A stretch of 64,000 nucleotides of DNA, taken from positions 62,001 to 126,000 of the forward strand of contig NZ_JARXZC010000017.1 in assembly GCF_029894335.1 (NCBI RefSeq), read 5' to 3'. This document shows positions 19,028 to 26,530 of the stretch, in pieces. The first letter of the stretch is position 1; the number at the start of each line of letters is the position of its first letter. The position numbers were made by a program, and so were the translations under genes. The DNA is from Kitasatospora sp. MAP5-34 (GTDB lineage: Bacteria > Actinomycetota > Actinomycetes > Streptomycetales > Streptomycetaceae). The notes under the pieces are model-generated. The model ran no database searches and had not been told where the DNA came from. It was given only the letters and a program-made list of their open reading frames with translations.

Positions 19028-19219
19028 TCAGGAGCCGGTGTTGTTCCATTCCGTGATCTCGCCCGAGCGGTGGTGGTGAGTCACGGGATCCGCCCGAACA
19101 CTGGTGTCCGCCGGCCCGCCGACCAGGGCCGCTGCCAGACCGATCAGCACGGCCGACAGGCCGAGGCCTCCGTGGACAACCCGAAGGCGGGTGCGGCGGC
19201 TCTGGTTACGGAACGTCAT
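19028..19219 (-). CDS. Small exported peptide of unknown function
   Basis: The protein has 63 residues: a basic N-terminus (RRTRLR), a hydrophobic segment (residues 17-35) and a possible signal-peptidase site after VRA (residue 43). Cleavage there would leave a 20-residue peptide, DPVTHHHRSGEITEWNNTGS. ATG at 19219 has GGGGAGC upstream, so it is probably translated. It is convergent with the SARP gene and lies downstream of the DUF4258-like gene on the same strand. I do not recognise the family; it could be a peptide signal or simply a small membrane-anchored protein. Confidence 0.6.
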   Translation of the reverse strand: MTFRNQSRRTRLRVVHGGLGLSAVLIGLAAALVGGPADTSVRADPVTHHHRSGEITEWNNTGS

Positions 19220-19317
19220 CGGATGCTCCCCTTGCTTGGTGCTGTGCCTGTGCGGCGAGCTTGCCAGGCCGGGATCAACAGCCGATCAACGCCCTCGGCC
19301 GCTGTCAGGCGGCACCT

Positions 19318-19743
19318 CTACGCGGGCTGGCCGTCCCAATAGGCGGTGACGAGTGTGGTGCTCCAGTCGCCGTTGGTCGCGACGACGAGCGTCAGCAGGC
19401 CGCCGTCCATCCCACGGCTGATCGTCCATATGCCCCGTCGGTCGCACGAGTGGTTACTGCCTCCTAGCGCCCTCTGGACCTCGTCCACGGAGATATTGCG
19501 CTCGGCCATGCGATCCCTGGCGTGCTGTGAGTAGTAGTCGATCGAAGTCGGTACACCTGCCGCGCAGATCTCCGCCGGAGTGATCGGGCAGTCGAAGTCG
19601 CAGTGAATCGGCGGGCCGAACGCGTTGGCGACGGCGGCGGGTGTGGCGGTCGGCGTGGCGGCCATGGCGGGCGTGGCGCCGAGTGCCAGTGCGGAGGCCG
19701 TTACGGCCAGCAGTACGAGGCGAGCGCTCTTACGGATGATCAC
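19318..19743 (-). CDS. Secreted DUF4258-like protein
   Basis: The protein has 141 residues from GTG 19743 (GGAAGGAAA upstream). A Sec signal peptide ends near ATPAMA-A. The mature protein has a cysteine-containing segment (HCDFDCPITPAEIC) and then SQHARDRMAERNISVDEVQRAL, the signature of the DUF4258 family. It ends with beta-strand-like sequence (IWTISRGM, LLTLVVATNGDWSTTLVTAYW), as in that family. DUF4258 is generally cytoplasmic and of unknown function, sometimes linked to toxin-like genes; an exported, possibly disulfide-bonded version is unusual. Confidence 0.68.
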   Translation of the reverse strand: MIIRKSARLVLLAVTASALALGATPAMAATPTATPAAVANAFGPPIHCDFDCPITPAEICAAGVPTSIDYYSQHARDRMAERNISVDEVQRALGGSNHSCDRRGIWTISRGMDGGLLTLVVATNGDWSTTLVTAYWDGQPA

Positions 19744-20063
19744 GGGGGTTTCCTTCCGGGGACTGTGTGAACCAACAGGCGATCCGAACTGGCAGCAGCC
19801 TGCTCGAAGGCGATCGACGTTCGATGGACACGGGATCAACCCCGGAGCGGTCGAGGGCCATGCGCTCCCGCGAGCGGGTGAACGCACCCGTCGGCGAGAG
19901 GCAGAGCTGTCGGTGGGAGAGCCCGTCAAATCTCCCGAGTAGCAGGGCATTTACGCGGCCAGGACGGCTGCGAGCGGTCGGCCGTGCGGTGGTCGGGCCA
20001 TCGTCGGGCGTATTGATCGCGCGGTGATCAGACGACGCTTCCGGTCCGGACGGCCCGCCGGGA
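19744..20063. other. Intergenic region with no supported gene
   Basis: About 320 bases between the DUF4258-like gene and the symporter-like gene. I see no ORF with a ribosome site and domain, and no strong hairpin; TGATC-N7-GATCA near 20012-20028 is the only inverted repeat noted. Confidence 0.35.
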
Positions 20064-21137
20064 TCACGTCCGAGGTGCCGGTCCTGCCGGTTCCGCCGGC
20101 GGCGGGCCGGGGCTGGTCGCATCCTCGGCCTCGGAACGCCGCCCCCAGTGCTGGGCCAGGACGGTGCAGACCATCAGTTGGAGTTGGTGGAAGAGCATCA
20201 GCGGCAGCACCGTCAGGCCGACCGACGCGGCGGGGAAGAGGATGGTGGCGAGTGGGAGCCCGTTCGCCAGGCTCTTCTTGGAGCCGCAGAACTGGATGGT
20301 CACCCGGTCGGCCCGGTCGAAGCCGAGCCGCCGGGAGAGTACGCCGCTGAAGAGGAGCACGAACGCGAGCATCACCAGGCAGACGACCGCCAGCCAGAGG
20401 ACCTGGCCGACCGTCACCCGGCCCCAGATGCCCTCCCGGACGCCCTCGCTGAAGGCGCTGTAGACGATCAGCAGGATCGAGCCCCGGTCCACCGCCAGGG
20501 TCACCGCGCGATGCCGGGTGACCCAGGGCGCGAGCCATCGGCGCAGCAGCTGCCCGATCGTGAAGGGCACCAGCAGTTGGAGCAGGATGTCCAGGATCTG
20601 CCCGCCGTTGACCTGTACGCCGGCGCCGCCGGTCAGCAGCCAGGTGGCGAGCAGCGGGGTGAGGACGATGCCGAGCAGGCTGGAGAAGGTGGCGGCGCAG
20701 ATCGCGGCGGCGACGTTCCCACGGGCCATCGAGGTGAAGGCGATGGACGACTGCACGGTGGACGGCAGCAGGGTGAGAAAGAGCACGCCGGTGTAGAGCT
20801 GCGGTGAGAGCACGCTGCCGGGCAGGAAACGGGCGGCCTCGCCGAGCAGCGGGAAGAGGACGAAGGTGCAGCCGAGGATCAGCAGGTGCAGGCGCCAGTG
20901 CCGGGCGCCGGCCAGTGCCTCCTGGGGTGAGAGCCGCACGCCGTACAGGAAGAACAGCAGCCCGACGGCGACCTTCACGGACCAGGTCACGGCGGTGGCG
21001 GCGGGTCCGGTGGCCGGCAGCAGGGTGGCCAGGCCGACGGTGCCGAGCAGCAGCAGGATGAAGCCGTCGAGGCCGATCCGGTGCAGGGCTCGGTCGACGG
21101 ACCCGAACGCGGTACGGAGGCGGGGCGGATCGGACAT
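20064..21137 (-). CDS. Bile acid:sodium symporter-like (SBF/Rch1 family) membrane protein
   Basis: The protein has 357 residues and about ten transmembrane helices in the BASS-fold order. Diagnostic segments are FFLYGVRLSPQEALAG near helix 2, LPSTVQSSIAFTSMARGNVAAA in the middle and IQFCGSKKSLANGLPLA near the C-terminus, which match the SBF-like/Rch1 branch. The substrate is unknown; characterised relatives move organic anions or influence calcium handling. ATG at 21137 gives the usual N-terminus; ATG at 21149 is the alternative. It stands alone. Confidence 0.88.
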   Translation of the reverse strand: MSDPPRLRTAFGSVDRALHRIGLDGFILLLLGTVGLATLLPATGPAATAVTWSVKVAVGLLFFLYGVRLSPQEALAGARHWRLHLLILGCTFVLFPLLGEAARFLPGSVLSPQLYTGVLFLTLLPSTVQSSIAFTSMARGNVAAAICAATFSSLLGIVLTPLLATWLLTGGAGVQVNGGQILDILLQLLVPFTIGQLLRRWLAPWVTRHRAVTLAVDRGSILLIVYSAFSEGVREGIWGRVTVGQVLWLAVVCLVMLAFVLLFSGVLSRRLGFDRADRVTIQFCGSKKSLANGLPLATILFPAASVGLTVLPLMLFHQLQLMVCTVLAQHWGRRSEAEDATSPGPPPAEPAGPAPRT

Positions 21138-21190
21138 ACCCACGATCATGCCGCTGGATGCCCCTGACGGAGAGTGCGGGGGGCAGAGGC

Positions 21191-21228
21191 AGGGGGCCCG
21201 GCCGCGTACGAGACGCGGTGGGCCCCCT
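21191..21228 (-). terminator. Terminator downstream of the cold-shock gene
   Basis: A 9-bp outer stem (21191-21199 with 21220-21228) continues through a small bulge into a 6-bp inner stem (21202-21207 with 21213-21218) with a 5-base loop. It lies about 95 bases past the stop of the - strand cold-shock gene. Confidence 0.7.
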
Positions 21229-21322
21229 TGGTGTTTCTCGTCATGCTCTCTGCGCCGGCCCGGACGGCCGTCGGCGGACCCTACTGGGGTCCCGAGCGAT
21301 CAGATCATCAGAGGAGATGAAC

Positions 21323-21526
21323 TCAGACCGGGGTGACGTTCTCCGCCTGCGGGCCCTTCGGACCCTGCGTGACGTCGAAGTTCACCTGCTGGTTCTCCTC
21401 CAGCGAGCGGAAACCGCTCGCGTTGATGGCGGAGTAGTGGACGAAGACGTCGGGGCCGCCGCCATCCTGCGCGATGAAGCCGAAGCCCTTCTCTGCGTTG
21501 AACCACTTGACGGTTCCCACAGCCAT
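21323..21526 (-). CDS. cspA: Cold-shock domain protein (CspA family)
   Basis: The protein has 67 residues and is a single cold-shock domain: GTVKWFNAEKGFGFIAQD carries RNP1, and DVFVHYSAI carries RNP2. It should bind single-stranded RNA or DNA as a chaperone. The length and sequence are typical of the acidic Streptomyces CspA/ScoF type; genomes carry several paralogues, so the symbol names the family only. ATG at 21526 has AAGGAGA upstream. The leader contains two hairpins, one with a following T-run, which suggests post-transcriptional control. Confidence 0.95.
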   Translation of the reverse strand: MAVGTVKWFNAEKGFGFIAQDGGGPDVFVHYSAINASGFRSLEENQQVNFDVTQGPKGPQAENVTPV

Positions 21527-21616
21527 GCCGTTCTCCTTGCGAGGGACGTATTGGACACCACACCTCGTGGCATCCGGTCCGCTGCGCTGATCGCCCCGCC
21601 TCCGGAGTGGGTCCGG

Positions 21617-21675
21617 AGTTTTTCGATAAAGCTGAAAAACTACAAAAAGCCTGCGGTTACATGCTCCGCAGGCTT
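21617..21675 (-). promoter_or_regulatory. Structured 5' leader of the cold-shock gene (two hairpins)
   Basis: Read on the - strand, a 10-bp perfect stem (21675-21666 with 21656-21647, 9-base loop) is followed at once by TTTTTG, like an intrinsic terminator. A second 8-bp perfect stem (21641-21634 with 21624-21617, 9-base loop) follows. Both lie 90-150 bases upstream of the cspA-type start in a stretch far more AT-rich than its surroundings. This could be an attenuator or thermo-responsive leader. Confidence 0.6.
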
Positions 21676-21860
21676 CAAGTACTGCAAGGGGAATCAAACT
21701 GCAACTGGGTGGAACGGTAGCACGCGAGCGCGGACCCGACCAGGGGTCACCAGAGGTGCGCCGGGAGTGTGTCGGCGGTGTGTCGCGGACCGGATGAAGG
21801 GTCATCGGAAGCACGGGCATACCCTGCGGAGAGAGTACGAACGGCAGGCAGAGGGAGCAC

Positions 21861-22805
21861 GTGATGACCGGTCGGGATACGAGTCCAGCAGGGCCGAGAG
21901 GACACGAGGGAGCGGGACAGGACGGCACCGGCCAGGAGCCGGGTGGCCTGGTGGCGGTCCGGCCGAGGGTCGGCCACATCGAGTTCCTCAACTGCGTCCC
22001 CCTCTACTGGGGGCTGGCCAGGACCGGCAACCTGCTCGACCTCGACCTGACCAAGGACACCCCGGAGAAGCTCAGCGACCAGCTGGTGTCCGGCTCGCTC
22101 GACATCGGCCCGATCACCTGCGTGGAGTACCTGCGGCACGCGGACGAGCTGGTGGTCCTGCCGGACATCGCGGTCGGCAGTGACGGGCCGGTGATGTCCT
22201 GTGTGATCGTCAGCCGGGTGCCGCTCGCCGAGCTGGACGGGCGCCGCGTCGCCCTCGGCTCGACCAGCCGTACGTCGGTACGGCTCGCCCGGCTGCTGCT
22301 GGAGGAGCGTGAGGGCGTCCGGCCCGAGTACTTCAGCTGCCCGCCGGACCTCGACGCGATGCTGAGCCAGGCCGACGCCGCCGTACTGATCGGCGACCCC
22401 GCGCTCCGCGCCTCGCTGGAGCAGGCGCCGCTCCAGGGTCTCGCCGTGCACGACCTGGGCGAGATGTGGAAGGAGTGGACGGGCCTGCCGTTCGTCTTCG
22501 CCGTCTGGGCCGCCCGCCGCGACTTCCTCGCCCAGCGCCCGGAGGCCGTCGCCGCCGTGCACCGCGCCTTCCTGGAGTCCCGCGACCTCTCGCTCGCGGA
22601 GGTCGCCAAGGTCGCCGAGCAGGCGGCCCGCTGGGAGGCGTTCGACGCGCCGGTCCTGGAGCGGTACTTCAGCGAGGCGCTGGACTTCTCGCTCGGCGAG
22701 CGTCAGCTCGCCGGCATCGCCGAGTTCGCCCGCCGGGTCGGCCACGACAGCGGCTTCGCACCCGACGTGAGGGTCGGTCTGCTGGAGCCGGTGCCGGTCG
22801 GCTAG
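21861..22805 (+). CDS. mqnA: Chorismate dehydratase, first step of the futalosine menaquinone pathway
   Basis: The enzyme removes water from chorismate to give 3-[(1-carboxyvinyl)oxy]benzoate. The 314-residue protein has a disordered N-terminus of about 32 residues, then a two-lobed binding-protein fold with GHIEFLNCVPLYWGL, GSLDIGPITCVEYL and LGSTSRTSVRLARLLL, all typical of MqnA. GTG at 21861 and ATG at 21864 both follow GAGGGAG and are equivalent. It is transcribed towards mqnC. Confidence 0.93.
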   Translation: MMTGRDTSPAGPRGHEGAGQDGTGQEPGGLVAVRPRVGHIEFLNCVPLYWGLARTGNLLDLDLTKDTPEKLSDQLVSGSLDIGPITCVEYLRHADELVVLPDIAVGSDGPVMSCVIVSRVPLAELDGRRVALGSTSRTSVRLARLLLEEREGVRPEYFSCPPDLDAMLSQADAAVLIGDPALRASLEQAPLQGLAVHDLGEMWKEWTGLPFVFAVWAARRDFLAQRPEAVAAVHRAFLESRDLSLAEVAKVAEQAARWEAFDAPVLERYFSEALDFSLGERQLAGIAEFARRVGHDSGFAPDVRVGLLEPVPVG

Positions 22806-22836
22806 GGCCGGGCGCCGGGCGTCAGCCACGGACGGG

Positions 22837-22874
22837 GGCGCGGGGACTGCGCGGGTCGAGCAGAGCCCCGCGCC
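22837..22874. terminator. Possible weak terminator between mqnA and mqnC
   Basis: A 9-bp perfect inverted repeat (22837-22845 with 22866-22874) with a 20-base loop lies in the 195-base gap. There is no T-run, so it may only attenuate read-through. Confidence 0.4.
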
Positions 22875-23000
22875 GCTTGCTGTGCTCACCCGCCTGCCCG
22901 GCGGCCCGAAGGGCCTGGCGTACGCTGGATCGGTCAAGTCGGCCGGGGCTGCCCCCGGCCGTGAGGCGACCAGACGTTGGAAAGAAAGAAGGCCCGACAG

Positions 23001-24236
23001 GTGTCCGAGCAGACCCTCCCCCAGCCTTCGGCTGGGGGGACCCCCATCTCCGCAGACCTGCAGGCCGTCCTCGACCGTGCGGCCGCCGGAGGCCGGATCA
23101 CCCCCGCCGAAGCGCTGGAGCTGTACCGCTCCGCGCCGCTGCACGCGCTCGGGTCCGCCGCCGATGCCGTCCGCCGCCGCCGGTACGCCGGTACCGAGCA
23201 CATCGCGACGTACATCATCGAGCGGAACATCAACTACACCAACGTCTGCGTGACGGCGTGCAAGTTCTGCGCCTTCTACGTCGCCCCGAAGAGCGACAAG
23301 GGCTGGTCCCGCGACCTCGACGAGATCCTGCGCCGCTGCGCGGAGACGGTCGAGCTCGGCGGCACCCAGATCATGTTCCAGGGCGGGCACCACCCGGACT
23401 ACGGCGTCGAGTACTACGAGACCGCGTTCGCCGCGATCAAGAAGGACTTCCCGCAGCTGGTGATCCACTCGCTCGGCGCGTCCGAGGTCGACCACATGGC
23501 CCGGCTCTCCAAGGTCTCGGTCGAGGAGGCCATCACCCGGATCCACCGGGCGGGTCTGGACTCCTTCGCAGGCGCCGGCGCCGAGCTGCTGCCGGCCCGT
23601 CCGCGCAAGGCCATCGCGCCGCTCAAGGAGTCGGGTGAGCGCTGGCTGGAGATCATGGAGACCGCTCACGGCCTGGGCGTCGAGTCCACCTCCACCATGC
23701 TGATGGGCACCGGCGAGACCAACGCCGAGCGGATCGAGCACCTGAGCATGATCCGCGACGTGCAGGACCGTACGGGCGGCTTCCGCGCCTTCATCCCGTA
23801 CACCTACCAGCCGCAGAACAACCACCTCAAGGGCTCCACCCAGGCGACGGTGTTCGAGTACCTCCGGATGATTGCCATCGCGCGGCTCTTCCTCGACAAC
23901 GTCGCCCACATCCAGGGCTCCTGGCTGACCACCGGCAAGGAGGCCGGCCAGCTGTCGCTGCACTACGGCGCCGACGACCTGGGCTCGGTCATGCTGGAGG
24001 AGAACGTCGTCTCGGCAGCCGGTGCCAAGCACCGCTCGAACCTCACCGAGCTGATCCACCTGATCCGCGCCGCCGACCGCACCCCCGCCCAGCGCTCGAC
24101 CACGTACGAACACCTGCGAGTGCTGGACGACCCGGCCAACGACCCGGTCGACCCGCGGGTGGCCTCGCACATCGCCTCCACCGCGATCGAGGGCGGCACG
24201 GCGCACCCCGAGCTGAAGATCCTCTCCACCACCTGA
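23001..24236 (+). CDS. mqnC: Cyclic dehypoxanthinyl futalosine synthase (radical SAM)
   Basis: This radical SAM enzyme converts dehypoxanthinyl futalosine to its spiro-cyclic form in menaquinone synthesis. The protein has 411 residues with the iron-sulfur motif Cys83-x3-Cys87-x2-Cys90 (CVTACKFC), then GGTQIMFQGGHHPDYG and a C-terminal GSWLTTGKEAGQLSLHYGADD typical of MqnC. The same motif family includes MqnE, but AFY after the last Cys and the C-terminal segment favour MqnC. Residues 6-16 (LPQPSAGGTPI) are encoded by a palindromic dispersed repeat and are probably an insertion. The start is GTG 23001; the stop overlaps the next start (ATGA). Confidence 0.93.
   Translation: MSEQTLPQPSAGGTPISADLQAVLDRAAAGGRITPAEALELYRSAPLHALGSAADAVRRRRYAGTEHIATYIIERNINYTNVCVTACKFCAFYVAPKSDKGWSRDLDEILRRCAETVELGGTQIMFQGGHHPDYGVEYYETAFAAIKKDFPQLVIHSLGASEVDHMARLSKVSVEEAITRIHRAGLDSFAGAGAELLPARPRKAIAPLKESGERWLEIMETAHGLGVESTSTMLMGTGETNAERIEHLSMIRDVQDRTGGFRAFIPYTYQPQNNHLKGSTQATVFEYLRMIAIARLFLDNVAHIQGSWLTTGKEAGQLSLHYGADDLGSVMLEENVVSAAGAKHRSNLTELIHLIRAADRTPAQRSTTYEHLRVLDDPANDPVDPRVASHIASTAIEGGTAHPELKILSTT
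23014..23048. repeat. Dispersed palindromic repeat, copy 1 (inside mqnC)
   Basis: A 35-base unit, with a 9-bp hairpin CCCCCAGCC/GGCTGGGGG around TTC, encodes LPQPSAGGTPI in frame near the mqnC N-terminus. It is identical at 34 of 35 positions to 47275-47309 in nuoH. Confidence 0.85.
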
Positions 24237-24853
24237 TGCTCACGCTGCACCGCGCCGCGCTGCTGCTCGCGGACCCTGCCGCCCCGTCGATCACCGACGG
24301 GGCGGTGCTGGTCGACGGCGCCGTCGTCGTGGCGGTCGGGTCGTACGCGCCGGTCGAGGGAGCGCGGATGCGGGAGTGGGACGGGCTGCTGACGCCGGGC
24401 CTGCTGAACCCGTACGGGCACTGGCTGCTGGAGACGGCGTACCACCCGGACCCCCGGGAGGAGCTGGGCGTCGAGCCGCTGCTGCCGGACTTCGAGGTCG
24501 ACGACCAGCGGCGCGGCGGCAGCGCCCGGCGCGGGCTGCAGCGGATGCTCGGGTACGGGACGACGGCGGTGGCCGGGCCGTTCTCGCAGGCGGCCGTCCG
24601 GACGGCGGTGGCGCGCTCCGGGCTGGTGGCGCTGCCGGGGGAGGGCTTGGCCGGCGGGCTGGACCCGCTGGCGTCGGCGGGGCCGACGAGGCCGGCGGGG
24701 CTGGCGGGTGCGGTGCATCGCCCGCTGACGGTCGGTGGGCGGGCCGACTTCGCGGTCTTCGACGTGCGGTCGGTGGCGGAGTTGGAGAGCGGCGGTGCGG
24801 GGAGCTGCCTGGCGACCGTACTGGGCGGAAGGCTGCTGTACCGGCGCCGATGA
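24236..24853 (+). CDS. Truncated/degenerate amidohydrolase-like protein coupled to mqnC
   Basis: The protein has 205 residues. It begins with the small beta-sandwich of the amidohydrolase superfamily (imidazolonepropionase-like: ITDGAVLVDGAVVVAVGSYAPVE), then LLTPGLLNPYGH where active relatives have a metal-binding HxH. It ends with a normal composite domain end (GGRADFAVFDV, CLATVLGGRLLYRRR). Most of the catalytic barrel is missing and the first metal His is replaced by Tyr. It overlaps the mqnC stop (ATGA), so it is translationally coupled. Some organisms use an amidohydrolase to deaminate aminofutalosine in this pathway; this may be a non-catalytic relic or partner. Confidence 0.65.
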   Translation: MLTLHRAALLLADPAAPSITDGAVLVDGAVVVAVGSYAPVEGARMREWDGLLTPGLLNPYGHWLLETAYHPDPREELGVEPLLPDFEVDDQRRGGSARRGLQRMLGYGTTAVAGPFSQAAVRTAVARSGLVALPGEGLAGGLDPLASAGPTRPAGLAGAVHRPLTVGGRADFAVFDVRSVAELESGGAGSCLATVLGGRLLYRRR

Positions 24854-24993
24854 GCCATCGCCCGGGGAGCGGTTGTGGCGGCGGGGGACGGTGGCTGACG
24901 GGCCGTGGCGACTGGTGGGCCGTGGTGGTTGACGGGCCGTTGTCCGGAAGATGGCCGGTGGCGATACGGTGAATGGCTGAAACCACGGAACTT

Positions 24994-25022
24994 TTGGCAA
25001 TGGTCATACAAACTGATAGATC
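24994..25022 (+). promoter_or_regulatory. Possible promoter
   Basis: TTGGCA and TAGATC are separated by 17 bases in a locally AT-rich stretch about 100 bases upstream of the membrane-protein gene at 25125. Confidence 0.35.
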
Positions 25023-25124
25023 CCTGCCGTGACCTGAGGCACCGCCAGCGGCTACGATCCGGACAGCCCACTCCGGTGACAGCCCGAGTCGGCGCCCTCA
25101 CCACCGGCAAGCCAGGCAGGAACC

Positions 25125-25700
25125 ATGCGACCCGCGATCATCCCCCGCCTGCGCGACACGCGCCTCGGCCGAGGCTGGTACCTCGCCGCCGTGCTCAGCG
25201 CGGCGCTGGCGGTCGGGATGTGCCTGCTCGGCTGGCGCCAGGCCGACCAGGCGGACCGGATCGCCGCCCACCCCGTCCGGGTCGAGGGCACCGTCACCCA
25301 GCTCCCCTCCGGCAGTGCCACCTACAGCGCCGTCAGCTACCGCGCCGACGGACAGCTCCGATCGGCGGCCGACCTCTGGCTGCCGCCGGACGTCAAGGTG
25401 GGCGACCCGATCTGTCTGGAGCACGCCGAAACGGACCCGGGCGCCGTCCGGGTCTGCGGCAAGCACTACCCGCAGCCGGTGGGCGTCAGTCTGGCGCAGA
25501 CCAGCGTGCCGGTCGCACTGCTGCTCTTCGCCGCCTGCGTGGCCCGGATCTGGCGCTACCGCCGCAACCGGCCCGTCCGCAGCCGCGTCCGGGCCCGGAT
25601 CCGCACCACGGTCGCCTTCGCGGCCGAGGGCATGCCGGCCATCACGCACGGTTCGCGGTCCCGCCGCCGCCGTAAGGGTGGGCGCCGGGCGCTCCGGTAG
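25125..25700 (+). CDS. DUF3592-like membrane protein
   Basis: The protein has 191 residues. One helix near the N-terminus (GWYLAAVLSAALAVGMCLLG) and one at about residues 124-142 (VALLLFAACVARIW) flank an extracellular beta-rich domain (VRVEGTVTQLPSG, VSYRADGQ, VKVGDPICLEH). The C-terminus is very Arg-rich. The layout resembles DUF3592 proteins, of unknown function. It lies alone between the menaquinone genes. Confidence 0.65.
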   Translation: MRPAIIPRLRDTRLGRGWYLAAVLSAALAVGMCLLGWRQADQADRIAAHPVRVEGTVTQLPSGSATYSAVSYRADGQLRSAADLWLPPDVKVGDPICLEHAETDPGAVRVCGKHYPQPVGVSLAQTSVPVALLLFAACVARIWRYRRNRPVRSRVRARIRTTVAFAAEGMPAITHGSRSRRRRKGGRRALR

Positions 25701-25781
25701 GGGCGGGGTGGCCGGCCTCTTCGGCACCGCAGGGCTGGCCCCCTTGCCCGGGTTGTCCGGGGGAGGGTGAACAATGGGGGT

Positions 25782-26474
25782 GTGACCCGAGCCTCCCTGG
25801 ACAAGCAGCCGCACGAAGTCGCCGCGATGTTCGACGATGTCGCGGCCAAGTACGACCGTACGAACGACGTGCTCTCCCTCGGCCAGGCCCGCGCCTGGCG
25901 CCGCGCGGTGGCCGAGGCGGTGGACGCGCAGCCCGGCCAGACCGTACTGGACCTCGGCGCCGGCACCGGCACCTCCTCGCTGCCGTTCCACGAGGCGGGG
26001 GCCGACGTCGTCCCGTGCGACTTCTCGATCGGCATGCTCGCCGAGGGCAAGCAGCGCCACCCCGAGCTGGCACTGACCGCCGGGGACGCGACCAGGCTGC
26101 CGTTCGCCGACGGCTCGTTCGACGCCGTGACGATCTCCTTCGCGCTGCGCAACGTGCAGGACACCGACCTGGCGCTGCGCGAGCTGTACCGCGTCACCAA
26201 GCCGGGCGGCAAGGTCGTCATCTGCGAGTTCTCCACCCCGACCTGGACGCCGCTGCGCACGGTCTACACCGAGTACCTGATGCGCGCGCTTCCCCCGGTG
26301 GCCACCGCCGTCAGCAGCAACCCGGACGCGTACGTCTACCTCGCCGAGTCCATCCGCGCCTGGCCCGACCAGCCCGCGCTGGCGGCCAAGCTGCAGGGCG
26401 CGGGCTGGACGAAGGTGGCCTGGCGCAACCTCACCGGTGGGATCGTCGCTCTGCACCGAGGCTTCAAGGCCTAA
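25782..26474 (+). CDS. menG: Demethylmenaquinone methyltransferase
   Basis: The enzyme transfers a methyl group from SAM to demethylmenaquinone, the last ring step of menaquinone synthesis. The 230-residue protein has the UbiE/MenG signatures: FDDVAAKYDRTNDVLSLG, SAM motif VLDLGAGTGTSS, and ISFALRNVQDTDLALRELYRV before KPGGKVVICEFS. GTG 25782 gives the usual MTRASLDKQPHEVA N-terminus; GTG 25767 is a less likely alternative. menJ follows 56 bases downstream on the same strand. Confidence 0.95.
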   Translation: MTRASLDKQPHEVAAMFDDVAAKYDRTNDVLSLGQARAWRRAVAEAVDAQPGQTVLDLGAGTGTSSLPFHEAGADVVPCDFSIGMLAEGKQRHPELALTAGDATRLPFADGSFDAVTISFALRNVQDTDLALRELYRVTKPGGKVVICEFSTPTWTPLRTVYTEYLMRALPPVATAVSSNPDAYVYLAESIRAWPDQPALAAKLQGAGWTKVAWRNLTGGIVALHRGFKA

Positions 26475-26530
26475 CTAGACTCGTCCCCGTCCTTGCCCCA
26501 GCCCGACCGCCGTTGCAGGAGTGTGCCCCC

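Noticed and set aside
21747..24206. 819-codon - strand frame over mqnA/mqnC
   Set aside because: Antisense to clear mqnA and mqnC with no recognisable domain, so it is a GC shadow.
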